A stretch of DNA of 12,986 nucleotides, taken from contig CAUDRD010000017.1 in assembly GCA_958451705.1 (NCBI GenBank), forward strand, positions 1 to 12,986. Direction: 5' to 3'. A program made the translations under genes and the position numbers. The stretch comes from an uncultured Oscillospiraceae bacterium. GTDB lineage: Bacteria; Bacillota; Clostridia; Oscillospirales; Acutalibacteraceae. This document shows, piece after piece, positions 6,654-12,986 of the stretch. The notes beneath the pieces are model-generated. The model saw only the letters and a program-made list of their open reading frames with translations, was not told the origin of the DNA and did no database searches. Every line of letters begins with the position of its first letter. Positions within the stretch are counted from its first letter, which is position 1.

Positions 6654-8192
6654 TTAGCTCCACTGCTCAATATTATAAAATTTGTCAGAGTCATAGGAAA
6701 CTACCTCGGAGGAAATGTCGCTGCTGTAAGCGGAAACTCCGTTTCTGAAACACAGTGGAATAAAGGGTAAAGAGGTAGAAAATGTATCGCAGAACTGAGC
6801 CAAAGTAGTCTTTGAGGAACGGAAGCTTTCATATGCGGAAATTGCGGCGTTATCTGTTTTTATTCCGTAGAAAGCGGCACCGCCCTTTTTAAGAAGGGGA
6901 TTTAAATCCATGTTGTCGGAAAGTTTAATTTCGCCTAAATAGAGGTCATATTTGCCGCCCTTAATGGCGCTGAGATAATTTGCGTTGCTTAAAACAGAAA
7001 CTGTTACGTCAAAACCTATCTTTTTAAGCTGCTGTGAAATGAGTACCGCTGCTTCGTTTCTGAATGAATTATTTTCGTTGACTATAAGCTTGAGGGTTAT
7101 AGGCTTTTTATTGAAAAGCAGAATATTTTTATTGTTTTTCTCTGTAATTCCAGCCTCTTTAAGGATAGTTTCAGCCTGCGTCTTATCGTAATCCGGCAAT
7201 GGGTCAACGGAAGCTGCCGAAAGCTCCGACCAGTTTGGATGGAAGGGGAGAGCTGAAGCAACGCTGTGACCCTGATAGGCTGTGGTGGCAATTGTACTTC
7301 TGTCAATTGCTGCGGAAACTGCCTGCCTTATAGCGTCGTTTGCAAGAAATTCATTGGAGGAGTTTACACCGAGAAAGACCATATTGTTAAGGCTTACCTC
7401 TTTGACGGTAGCGTTAATGCGCTTGTAGCTGCCTGAGCTAAGGTCGTCAAAGATAAAGTCCGTATTGCCGATCTGAAGGGAGTTAATAAGGGCGTCGCTG
7501 TCGGGGAGATTGAGAAGGGAAAGTGTTTTAAAATGAGCTGAATTTCCGGCAGCATTTTTTGTGTTTACGGAAAAGAAAGGATTTTGATCCGTTCCGTCGA
7601 GCTTATATCTTCCGCTTCCGATGGGTCTGGAATCCTTATCGTCGGCAGTTCCTGATTTCACAATAGGGAAGGTGAGCACGTTTTCGACGTACTTGTCAGC
7701 AACGGAAAGGGTAAAGATTACCTTTGAGCCTGAGACGCTTGCAGAGGCGACGTTTGAAAGGGTTGAGCTGTACGCCTTGGACTTTTTGGCAAGGTCAAAG
7801 GAATATTTTACATCGGATGCAGAAACTGAAGAACCGTCGGAAAACTGAGTGTTTTTAAGTGTAACCGTAATGCGTTTGTCGTTTATTTCTGCGCTTTCGG
7901 CAATAACTCCCGTAGGTTTAAAGTTGTTGTCCACTTTAAAAAGGGGATCGCAGAAAATTGTTGCCAGCATCTGGTTTGTTATACCTTGTGCGAAAAAGGG
8001 ATTCAGACTGTCTGATTTTGAATAGCAAAGAGTTATATCACCGTTTGACGATGTGCCGGAGGATGAGCTTTGTCCTCCCTGAACGCCGGTTTCTTCAGAA
8101 GGATCTGTGTCTGCATCGGAACAGGCGGAAAAAGTTCCCGCTAAAATTGCGATTATCAGAAGAACGGCGGCAAAAAATTTAACTTTCTTCAT
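6654..8192 (-). CDS. Lipoprotein ABC solute-binding protein, family 5 (peptide/nickel type)
   Basis: Extracellular membrane-anchored binding protein of an ABC importer, DppA/OppA/NikA-like. 512 residues, normal for the family. Seen: signal peptide with KK at 3-4, hydrophobic stretch 6-19 and lipobox FSAC with Cys24 as lipidation site, then a Ser/Gly/Glu-rich linker to about residue 52. Family-5 signatures follow: DSLNPFFAQG (61-70), LFKVDNNFKPTGVIAES (84-100), FSDGSSVSASDVKYSFDLA (117-135) and IGSGRYKL (191-198). The ligand cannot be assigned; peptides are commonest. ATG at 8192 has AAGGAG eight bases upstream, overlapping the ymdB stop, so the two are co-transcribed and probably coupled. No permease or ATPase gene is in the window, so it is an orphan here. 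It interrupts what would otherwise be housekeeping genes. Confidence 0.93.
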   Translation of the reverse strand: MKKVKFFAAVLLIIAILAGTFSACSDADTDPSEETGVQGGQSSSSGTSSNGDITLCYSKSDSLNPFFAQGITNQMLATIFCDPLFKVDNNFKPTGVIAESAEINDKRITVTLKNTQFSDGSSVSASDVKYSFDLAKKSKAYSSTLSNVASASVSGSKVIFTLSVADKYVENVLTFPIVKSGTADDKDSRPIGSGRYKLDGTDQNPFFSVNTKNAAGNSAHFKTLSLLNLPDSDALINSLQIGNTDFIFDDLSSGSYKRINATVKEVSLNNMVFLGVNSSNEFLANDAIRQAVSAAIDRSTIATTAYQGHSVASALPFHPNWSELSAASVDPLPDYDKTQAETILKEAGITEKNNKNILLFNKKPITLKLIVNENNSFRNEAAVLISQQLKKIGFDVTVSVLSNANYLSAIKGGKYDLYLGEIKLSDNMDLNPLLKKGGAAFYGIKTDNAAISAYESFRSSKTTLAQFCDTFSTSLPFIPLCFRNGVSAYSSDISSEVVSYDSDKFYNIEQWS

Positions 8193-8204
8193 TGTCTTAA
8201 CTCC

Positions 8205-8981
8205 TTATTCAATAGATACGCTTTCGGCTGAAAGAGTTTTTCCTGTTTTTTCGTCAACGCTGAAAATGCAGCCGCACATATAACAGGGTGTATCGGGATT
8301 TTCAAATCTTACAGGCATATTTGTTTTCATTTTTTCTATTGCAAGGGCGGGAGTGACTCCTAAAACTGAGTGCTTAGGTCCAGTCATGCCTATGTCGGTA
8401 ATATACCCGGTGCCCTCCGGAAGCACCTGAGCGTCTGCGGTAAGCACATGGGTATGTGTTCCGAAAAGCACAGAGACTTTTCCGTCAAGGTAAAATCCCA
8501 AGGCTCTTTTTTCGGCGGTGGCCTCTGCATGAAAGTCCACAATAATCACTTTGCAGCCTTGTTCCTTTGCCTTTTTAACCATTTTATCGGCACACTGAAA
8601 GGGGTTTTCCAAAGGTTCCATATAGACAGTGCCCATTATATTTATAACCGCAATTTGGCAGCGGCCCATATCTGCAACGGCCATGCCGGAACCGGGGCAG
8701 GAATCGGGAAAATTTGCCGGTCTTATTATACAGTCGCTGGAGTCAATAAATTCATAAAATTCTTTTCGCCTGTAAACGTGGTTGCCGGTAGTTATTATAT
8801 CCGCTCCGCTTGTGAGCAGATGGTTTGCGGAATAAGGTGTAATTCCGTTGCCCTGAGCGGAGTTTTCGCCGTTTACAATACAAAGGTCTATATTTTTGAG
8901 CTTTTTGAATCCCGGAAGCTTTGAGCGTAAAAACTCACATCCTCTGTCTCCCACAACGTCTCCGATTGTAAGTATGTTCAA
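8205..8981 (-). CDS. ymdB: YmdB-family metallophosphoesterase (TIGR00282)
   Basis: Cytoplasmic di-metal phosphodiesterase; B. subtilis YmdB hydrolyses 2',3'-cyclic nucleotides, affects biofilm and motility decisions, and has been linked to RNase Y. 258 residues, full length. Metal and catalytic motifs are all present: GDVVG with Asp8, NGEN with Glu39/Asn40, TGNH with Asn67/His68, DFHAEATAEK with His151, and FGTHTHVLTAD with His176/His178, then DIGMTGP (196-202). The start is TTG at 8981, with AGAAGGG about eight bases upstream; the protein then begins MNILTIGD as in the family. It lies downstream of rny, the conserved order, but separated from it by a terminator and with its own predicted promoter (9029-9057). 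Confidence 0.96.
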   Translation of the reverse strand: MNILTIGDVVGDRGCEFLRSKLPGFKKLKNIDLCIVNGENSAQGNGITPYSANHLLTSGADIITTGNHVYRRKEFYEFIDSSDCIIRPANFPDSCPGSGMAVADMGRCQIAVINIMGTVYMEPLENPFQCADKMVKKAKEQGCKVIIVDFHAEATAEKRALGFYLDGKVSVLFGTHTHVLTADAQVLPEGTGYITDIGMTGPKHSVLGVTPALAIEKMKTNMPVRFENPDTPCYMCGCIFSVDEKTGKTLSAESVSIE

Positions 8982-8999
8982 ATAAAAGCCCTTCTTTCA

Positions 9000-9041
9000 T
9001 AGTAAAAATAAAAGGGTATACTTTAATAAGTATACCCTTTT
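9000..9041 (-). terminator. Intrinsic terminator of rny
   Basis: A perfect 14-bp stem (9041-9028 with 9023-9010, four-base loop) is followed on the minus strand by an A/T-rich run ending in ATTTTTA. It starts 20 bases after the rny stop and ends just before the ymdB ribosome binding site. Because the stem flank is A-rich on both sides, it could function in either direction, but no plus-strand gene ends here. Confidence 0.85.
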
Positions 9042-9057
9042 GCTTCAAAATTGTAAA
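9029..9057 (-). promoter_or_regulatory. Promoter for ymdB, overlapping the rny terminator
   Basis: Minus strand: -35 TTTACA (9057-9052), 17-base spacer, -10 TATACT (9034-9029); each hexamer matches five of six consensus bases. The -35 lies just after the rny stop codon and the -10 lies in the first arm of the terminator stem. The start site should be near 9022, past the first arm, so transcripts from here would carry only the second arm. This would supply ymdB and the solute-binding protein independently of rny. Confidence 0.65.
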
Positions 9058-9060
9058 CAG

Positions 9061-10614
9061 TTACTTTGCGTAATCTGTGGCTCTTGTCTCTCTGATAATA
9101 TTGACTTTAATCTGTCCCGGATATTCCAGCTCGTTTTCAATTTTCTGAACTATATCGCGGGCCACAAGAACCATTTTATCGTCCGAAATAACATCGGGCT
9201 TAACCATAATACGCACTTCACGTCCTGCCTGAATAGCATAGGAACGCTCAACTCCCTCAAAGGAGGAGGAGATTTCCTCAAGCATTTCAAGACGTTTAAT
9301 GTAGTTCTGAACGTTTTCACGTCTTGCTCCGGGCCTTGCTGCGGATATTGCATCTGCCGCCTGTACGAGGCAGGCAACAATGGTTTTCGGTTCAACGTCG
9401 CCGTGGTGAGCCTGAATTGCGTGAATAACGCCTTCATTTTCCCTGTACTTTTTGGCTGCCTCAACACCGAGTTCAACGTGGGAACCGTCAACCTCGTGGT
9501 CAATTGCCTTGCCTATATCGTGAAGAAGACCTGCACGTTTGGCAAGCTTTACGTCTGCGCCGATTTCCGCAGCCATAAGACCGGCGATATATGATACTTC
9601 AAGGGAGTGGTTGAGAACGTTCTGACCATAGCTGGTACGGTATTTAAGTTTACCGAGAAGCTTTACAAGCTCCGGATGAATTGAGTTGACGCCGGAATCA
9701 ATAACGGCCCGTTCACCGGTCTGCTTGATAGTCATATCCACCTCACGGCGGGCTCTGTCAACCATCTCTTCGATTCTTGCGGGGTGAATTCTTCCGTCGG
9801 CAATAAGTTTTTCAAGGGCAACCCTTGCGACTTCACGTCTTACGGGGTCAAAGCTTGAAAGGGTGATAGCCTCCGGTGTGTCGTCGATGATAATATCAAC
9901 GCCCGTGCTTGTTTCAAGTGCACGTATGTTTCTTCCCTCACGGCCGATGATACGGCCTTTCATCTCGTCGCTTGGGAGAGCTACAACTGAAACTGTAGCC
10001 TCTGCCGAATGATCGGCTGCACAGCGCTGAATTGCTGTTGAAATAACTTCACGGGCAAGGGTTTCGGCCTCGTCGCGTGTCTTTTGCTCATATTCCATAA
10101 TCTTAACGGCCTTTTCGTGGTCAAGGCTCTCTTCAAGATTGTTGAGCAAATATTCCTTCGCCTGTTCTTTGGTGAAGCCTGAGATTTTCTCAAGCATTTC
10201 AAACTGACTTCTTTTGATGCTCTCTACTTCGGAAAGCTGTTTTTCAGCATCCTTGATCTTTTCATCAAGGGTATTCTCTTTTTTCTCAAGATTTTCGGCT
10301 TTCTTGTCGAGCGTTTCTTCTTTCTGGTTGTTGCGGCGTTCCTGACGCATTACCTCGCTGCGTCTTTCACGCAGTTCACGCTCTGTTTCTGTACGAAGCT
10401 TATGTATTTCGTCTTTAGCTTCAATAACGGCTTCTTTTTTCTTAGACTCGGCCTGTGCAATTGCGTCATTTACGATTCTTGTAGCCTCTTCTGTTGCGGA
10501 GCCGATAGCAGCTTCAGCAACCTTTTTTCTGTGTATCTGACCGAGAACAAAACCTAAAACGCCTGCCACAACAAAGGCAGCGACCGCAATCAAAATAACA
10601 TAAACAGTATCCAA
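9061..10614 (-). CDS. rny: Ribonuclease Y
   Basis: Membrane-anchored endoribonuclease that initiates mRNA decay in Firmicutes. From TTG 10614 the product is 517 residues (B. subtilis about 520). Seen in order: N-terminal membrane segment (residues about 4-25), a long charged coiled coil (about 30-190) containing the family stretch EAKDEIHKLR (65-74), KH RNA-binding domain with GRIIGREGRNIRALE (220-234), and HD domain with NHSLEVS (335-341), LLHDIGK (363-369, catalytic His365/Asp366), and HHG (403-405). The frame is open to TTG 10659, but the ribosome binding site AAGGAGGTG (10633-10625) lies inside that extension, ten bases before TTG 10614. That start gives a normal N-terminus with the membrane segment at the very end. 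ymdB follows downstream, as in many Firmicutes. Confidence 0.97.
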   Translation of the reverse strand: MDTVYVILIAVAAFVVAGVLGFVLGQIHRKKVAEAAIGSATEEATRIVNDAIAQAESKKKEAVIEAKDEIHKLRTETERELRERRSEVMRQERRNNQKEETLDKKAENLEKKENTLDEKIKDAEKQLSEVESIKRSQFEMLEKISGFTKEQAKEYLLNNLEESLDHEKAVKIMEYEQKTRDEAETLAREVISTAIQRCAADHSAEATVSVVALPSDEMKGRIIGREGRNIRALETSTGVDIIIDDTPEAITLSSFDPVRREVARVALEKLIADGRIHPARIEEMVDRARREVDMTIKQTGERAVIDSGVNSIHPELVKLLGKLKYRTSYGQNVLNHSLEVSYIAGLMAAEIGADVKLAKRAGLLHDIGKAIDHEVDGSHVELGVEAAKKYRENEGVIHAIQAHHGDVEPKTIVACLVQAADAISAARPGARRENVQNYIKRLEMLEEISSSFEGVERSYAIQAGREVRIMVKPDVISDDKMVLVARDIVQKIENELEYPGQIKVNIIRETRATDYAK

Positions 10615-10733
10615 TGTAAAGCAGCACCTCCTTCTTTTAAAAATTAATTTTGCAATCAAAAGTTAAATCATCCAAAGAAAGAGTCCTGAAATAAATAATA
10701 TAATGTGCGGTTTGAGCACACTACCGCATCATC
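10615..10733 (-). promoter_or_regulatory. rny 5' leader
   Basis: Predicted untranslated leader of about 120 bases. It holds a small hairpin near its 5' end (TGCGGT 10728-10723 with ACCGCA 10711-10706, 11-base loop) and the strong ribosome binding site at 10633-10625. Between them is A/U-rich, largely unstructured sequence. I recognise no riboswitch class. A long A/U-rich leader on a ribonuclease gene could be a site for decay-based self-control, which is inference only. Confidence 0.4.
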
Positions 10734-10739
10734 TATTGT

Positions 10740-10768
10740 ATTTTATAACTATATAAGCGACATGTCAA
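10740..10768 (-). promoter_or_regulatory. Sigma-A-type promoter for rny
   Basis: Minus strand: perfect -35 TTGACA (10768-10763), 17-base spacer, -10 TAAAAT (10745-10740). The start should lie near 10733, giving a leader of about 120 bases before TTG 10614. Confidence 0.8.
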
Positions 10769-10994
10769 GTGTAAGTTATGTTACTGTTGCATGATGACGA
10801 CCCGCCACAGATTAAAAAGATATATAAAACAGATAAAGATGAAAATGTCGGGGTGTTGGAGCAAAAAAGGAGCGAAAAATAAATTTCCACCATATTGGCA
10901 ATTAATATAAATTTTCGAAAGAATATATTGTATATTTTGAGCGTTATGATAAAATAACAGCAAGCGTAATTTGATATAGAAAAATAATTACACT
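10769..10994. other. Divergent intergenic region between rny and the phosphoesterase gene
   Basis: A/T-rich sequence between the rny promoter and the ribosome binding site of the divergent gene. Apart from the weak plus-strand promoter at 10928-10955 I see only low-complexity sequence. A 39-codon basic open frame at 10791-10910 (+) has no ribosome binding site and is judged accidental. Confidence 0.5.
10928..10955 (+). promoter_or_regulatory. Possible promoter for the lipoprotein phosphoesterase gene
   Basis: TTGTAT (10928-10933), 16-base spacer, TAAAAT (10950-10955). The -10 is good, the -35 poor (four of six). The predicted leader is about 48 bases to the ATG at 11010. The A/T-rich setting makes chance matches likely. 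Confidence 0.4.
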
Positions 10995-11009
10995 GGAGGA
11001 AATGGCAAA

Positions 11010-12557
11010 ATGAAAAAGCGAATAATAGCTTTGATTTTAAGCGTGGTACTTGTTTTCTCAGTAAGCGCCTGTACCAATTCCTGTACATCAGCGCCGACAA
11101 ATGCTTCGCAGACAGGGGCTCAGGTTTACGGCGAACCTAAGATAACTGTAGACGGAAATGCCCAGGCAAAAGCAGAAAACGGAGTATTAAAGGTAGATGC
11201 GCAGGGCGAGTACATATCCGATGTAACTGTAGATTCACAGCGTGTTTGGCTTACTGACGGACAATATGCCATCGAAAGCTGCACTGATAAAACCCGTATA
11301 GAGATATCGTCTGTGAAACGTTCAGAAACAGCAGCAGAAAAAGCCGAAAGCGTTATTCTTTCAATTTATGACAGTGATACTAATTCTTACAGCGTTACTT
11401 GGAGAACAGAAAAGATCGATTATCCTACTGTAAAGATAAGTAAAAGAGACGGCTCAGGTGAAAAAACAATCGGCGCATACTGTGACGAAACAGAGAACGG
11501 TTATGTAAACAGAGCGGTTTTTTACAATTTGGATTATGATGCCGATTATACTTATACAATATTTAACAGCAGCGGAGAGAAGCTTTACACAGCGTCCTTT
11601 AGCACGGGAAGTAAAGCTCCTGAAACTGTAACTTTTATGCATGTGTCCGATACTCAGGACGAAACATATAACGGCGCCGTATGGGCAAAGCTCATGGGTA
11701 ACGCCTATGAAAATACAACAAAACTTGATTTTATCATCCATACCGGCGATATGGTGCAGTATGGAGGCAGCGAAAGGCTTTGGAGCCAGATGATTGGAAA
11801 CGTTCAAAATTATGTTTCCTCAACTCCCATAATGCTAACAAGCGGAAACCACTCCTACTGGTCCGACTATACTAACGGAGTTTCTGATATAGAATATAAT
11901 CACACCACAATTAAGCTTCCGGAGCAAAACACTAAAAACGGACAGTATTATTCCTTTGATTACGGAGATATACATTTTGTCATGCTCTCTTCAGGTGATT
12001 CAGATAGCAGCGGTGTAGGTTATTCTCAGCGCAAATGGTTAGAAAGGGACCTTGCTTCAACCGATAAAAAGTGGAAAATAGTTGCAATACATAATCCTCT
12101 TTATTCAATCGGTAAATACGGCTCTGATAAAAGCAGAAACAAGGTAGCTCGTTCACAGCAGAAAAAGCTGGGAGAGATTTTTAATGAATACAGCGTTGAC
12201 CTTGTTCTTCAGGGACATGACCATGTTTTTTGTCTTACCGAACCTATGGACGAAAACAGAAATGTAGTTAAGTGCGAAAAAAGAACGGAGAATATCGGCG
12301 GACTTGAAACCACTTATTTTTTGAATCCTCAGGCTCCCGTTTATTTAATGTCGGGAGCGGGAGGCAGCCAGAACAGAGAAGCCTTTGACGAGTATGAAAA
12401 ATCATGGTTTGCAAAGGCCCAGTCGGTTCCAGACAACAGAGCGGGATATTCCCTTATAACTGTAAGCGGCACAAAGCTTACGGCGACATATTATGAGTAT
12501 GATTATTTGCAGAATACTCAAAAGACATCTTACAGCTGGGGAATAGAAAAAGGATAA
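11010..12557 (+). CDS. Secreted lipoprotein metallophosphoesterase, purple acid phosphatase-like
   Basis: Extracellular, membrane-anchored di-metal phosphoesterase; the substrate (phosphomonoester or diester) is unknown. 515 residues. Seen: signal peptide with KKR at 2-4, hydrophobic 5-18 and lipobox SVSAC with Cys21. A region of no recognised family (40-110) follows, then a fibronectin-III/PAP N-terminal-like domain (about 113-200; SVTWRTEKIDYPTV at 128-141). The calcineurin-type domain spans about 205-450: Asp214 in HVSDTQD, HTGDMVQYGG (244-253, Asp247), SGNH (278-281), Val-Ala-Ile-His361, and GHDH (402-405). All ligand positions are present, so it should be active. ATG 11010 has GGAGG ten bases upstream. 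It is transcribed alone, divergent from rny. No terminator is visible after it; the thrS T-box promoter begins 40 bases on. Phosphate scavenging is a reasonable guess, but no Pho-type site was recognised. Confidence 0.92.
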   Translation: MKKRIIALILSVVLVFSVSACTNSCTSAPTNASQTGAQVYGEPKITVDGNAQAKAENGVLKVDAQGEYISDVTVDSQRVWLTDGQYAIESCTDKTRIEISSVKRSETAAEKAESVILSIYDSDTNSYSVTWRTEKIDYPTVKISKRDGSGEKTIGAYCDETENGYVNRAVFYNLDYDADYTYTIFNSSGEKLYTASFSTGSKAPETVTFMHVSDTQDETYNGAVWAKLMGNAYENTTKLDFIIHTGDMVQYGGSERLWSQMIGNVQNYVSSTPIMLTSGNHSYWSDYTNGVSDIEYNHTTIKLPEQNTKNGQYYSFDYGDIHFVMLSSGDSDSSGVGYSQRKWLERDLASTDKKWKIVAIHNPLYSIGKYGSDKSRNKVARSQQKKLGEIFNEYSVDLVLQGHDHVFCLTEPMDENRNVVKCEKRTENIGGLETTYFLNPQAPVYLMSGAGGSQNREAFDEYEKSWFAKAQSVPDNRAGYSLITVSGTKLTATYYEYDYLQNTQKTSYSWGIEKG

Positions 12558-12596
12558 ATTTAATTAAAAATCATAAAAATAGCTGTCCTGCAAGTG

Positions 12597-12628
12597 TTGA
12601 CAAGGCAAAAGGTTGGTGCTAATATAAT
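12597..12628 (+). promoter_or_regulatory. Promoter of the thrS T-box leader
   Basis: Perfect -35 TTGACA (12597-12602). Seventeen bases later is TAATAT (12620-12625), preceded by TGC, an extended -10. A perfect TATAAT overlaps it at 12623-12628, but with a 20-base spacer. Start site expected at about 12632-12635, just before T-box Stem I. Confidence 0.75.
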
Positions 12629-12632
12629 CTCG

Positions 12633-12895
12633 AAAATATGCTAACTCGTTGAAGGAGAGAGCGGCATTCACCGTTTGCTTTTCAGAGAGCGGACGCATTT
12701 TGCTGAAAGCGTTCGCATTGCAAAGAATCCGCAACCACTCCCGAGAGCGGTACGAAGCGTTTTAAACGATAAGTTCCGCCGCATGCCAGCGTTAAAGGGC
12801 ACAAAAGCGGCAGCTTGAATTTTAAGCTGCAATTCGGGTGGAACCGTGGAGTATGTTTATGCTTCATCCCTGTTTGGGATGGAGCATTTTTATTT
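12633..12895 (+). promoter_or_regulatory. T-box riboswitch, threonine-specific (ACC specifier)
   Basis: tRNA-sensing leader that permits thrS transcription when uncharged tRNA-Thr accumulates. Seen: in Stem I, GGAG (12654-12657) pairs with CTCC (12738-12741), and GCGG-ATTC (12661-12669, one bulged C) with GAATCCGC (12725-12732). The internal loop between holds AACCA, with specifier codon ACC at 12734-12736 followed by the usual purine. A Stem III hairpin (GCAGCTT 12810-12816 with AAGCTGC 12824-12830) immediately precedes the T-box sequence AATTCGGGTGGAACCG (12831-12846). In the antiterminator, GGG 12836-12838 can pair with CCC 12868-12870, leaving UGGA 12839-12842 to pair with the tRNA acceptor end; 12846-12854 pairs with 12859-12867. 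That excludes the terminator. The base before GGG is C where A is usual, costing one pair. Confidence 0.93.
12859..12895 (+). terminator. Regulated terminator of the thrS T-box
   Basis: A 12-bp stem (12859-12870 with 12876-12887, one G-T wobble, loop TGTTT) runs into TTTTATTTT. Its first arm is shared with the antiterminator, which gives the on/off switch. Confidence 0.9.
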
Positions 12896-12949
12896 TGAAA
12901 GCATATTTTCCATAATGAAGATATTTAATTTTTAAGGAGTGAAATAAAA

Positions 12950-12986
12950 ATGATTAAGGTAACTCTTAAAGGCGGAGAAGTTCGTG
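12950..12986 (+). CDS. thrS: Threonyl-tRNA synthetase, first 12 codons (3' truncated)
   Basis: Charges tRNA-Thr with threonine. Only MIKVTLKGGEVR is visible, which fits the beta strand that opens the N-terminal TGS domain of ThrS. The assignment rests mainly on the upstream T-box with an ACC (Thr) specifier. The ATG at 12950 has AAGGAG (12934-12939) ten bases upstream and lies 55 bases after the T-box terminator. The rest of the gene is beyond the window. Confidence 0.85.
   Translation, partial: MIKVTLKGGEVR

Noticed and set aside
8370..8924. 184-codon plus-strand frame opposite ymdB, and a similar one at 9040-9594 opposite rny
   Set aside because: Antisense shadows of highly conserved genes, without ribosome binding sites or recognisable motifs.
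9010..9041. Palindrome as a mobile-element end or operator
   Set aside because: It is followed by a T-run directly after the rny stop, which is the form of an intrinsic terminator; no second copy was seen in the window.
10791..10910. 39-codon plus-strand frame, rich in Lys/Arg, in the rny upstream region
   Set aside because: No ribosome binding site, A/T-rich sequence in which such Lys-rich frames arise by chance, and it resembles no family I know.
10765..11100. 111-codon minus-strand frame spanning the divergent intergenic region
   Set aside because: It overlaps the start of the lipoprotein gene and the rny -35 region; its hydrophobic low-complexity composition is what A/T-rich DNA gives in a random frame.
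12682..12867. 61-codon minus-strand frame within the T-box leader
   Set aside because: The sequence is fully explained by Stem I, Stem III and the T-box antiterminator.
1..12986. Mobile element, CRISPR array, defence system, toxin-antitoxin pair, tRNA or rRNA
   Set aside because: No transposase, integrase, repeat-spacer array, cloverleaf or defence motif was recognised on either strand; the window is mainly conserved core genes.

Overview
The window looks like chromosomal DNA of a Gram-positive, low-to-moderate GC anaerobe of the class Clostridia (Oscillospiraceae/Ruminococcaceae-like; genus not determinable by eye). The reasons are: Firmicute-type strong ribosome binding sites (AAGGAGG), several TTG starts, sigma-A-type promoters, a T-box leader in front of thrS, and the Firmicute pairs rny-ymdB and yloU-fakA(yloV)-recG. 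Most of the content is conserved housekeeping material. I see no IS element, phage, CRISPR array, tRNA or rRNA.

Layout. Positions 1-826 (+) hold the C-terminal part of an iron-dependent alcohol dehydrogenase, ending in an intrinsic terminator at 864-897. From 10614 down to 903 all genes lie on the minus strand, in transcription order: rny (RNase Y), ymdB (metallophosphoesterase), an orphan family-5 solute-binding lipoprotein, an Asp23/YloU-like protein, fakA/yloV (fatty acid kinase-like), recG, a DUF4250 small protein, and a DUF4874/DUF4832 protein with glycosidase-like features. Position 11010 starts a divergent (+) gene for a secreted lipoprotein phosphoesterase of the purple-acid-phosphatase type. 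At 12597-12950 comes a complete threonine T-box leader with its own promoter, followed by the first codons of thrS, cut by the window edge.

Regulation. I read three minus-strand promoters: TTGACA-17-TAAAAT (10740-10768) for rny; TTTACA-17-TATACT (9029-9057) for ymdB and the lipoprotein; TTGATA-17-TATAAT (6621-6649) for yloU-fakA-recG-DUF4250-DUF4832. The ymdB promoter is nested inside the rny terminator hairpin, so that its transcripts should begin after the first hairpin arm and escape that terminator. The yloU promoter has a perfect 18-bp palindrome across its predicted start site, a candidate operator. These two arrangements, plus the uncharacterised DUF4832/DUF4250 genes in the recG transcription unit, are the most interesting parts. 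I do not find a clear, self-contained undescribed system.

How the genes fit together: RNase Y and YmdB are a known RNA-turnover/signalling pair; YloU and FakA are a conserved envelope/lipid pair; RecG repairs stalled forks; ThrS is controlled by uncharged tRNA-Thr. Gene calls rest on motif recognition alone; no database search was run.
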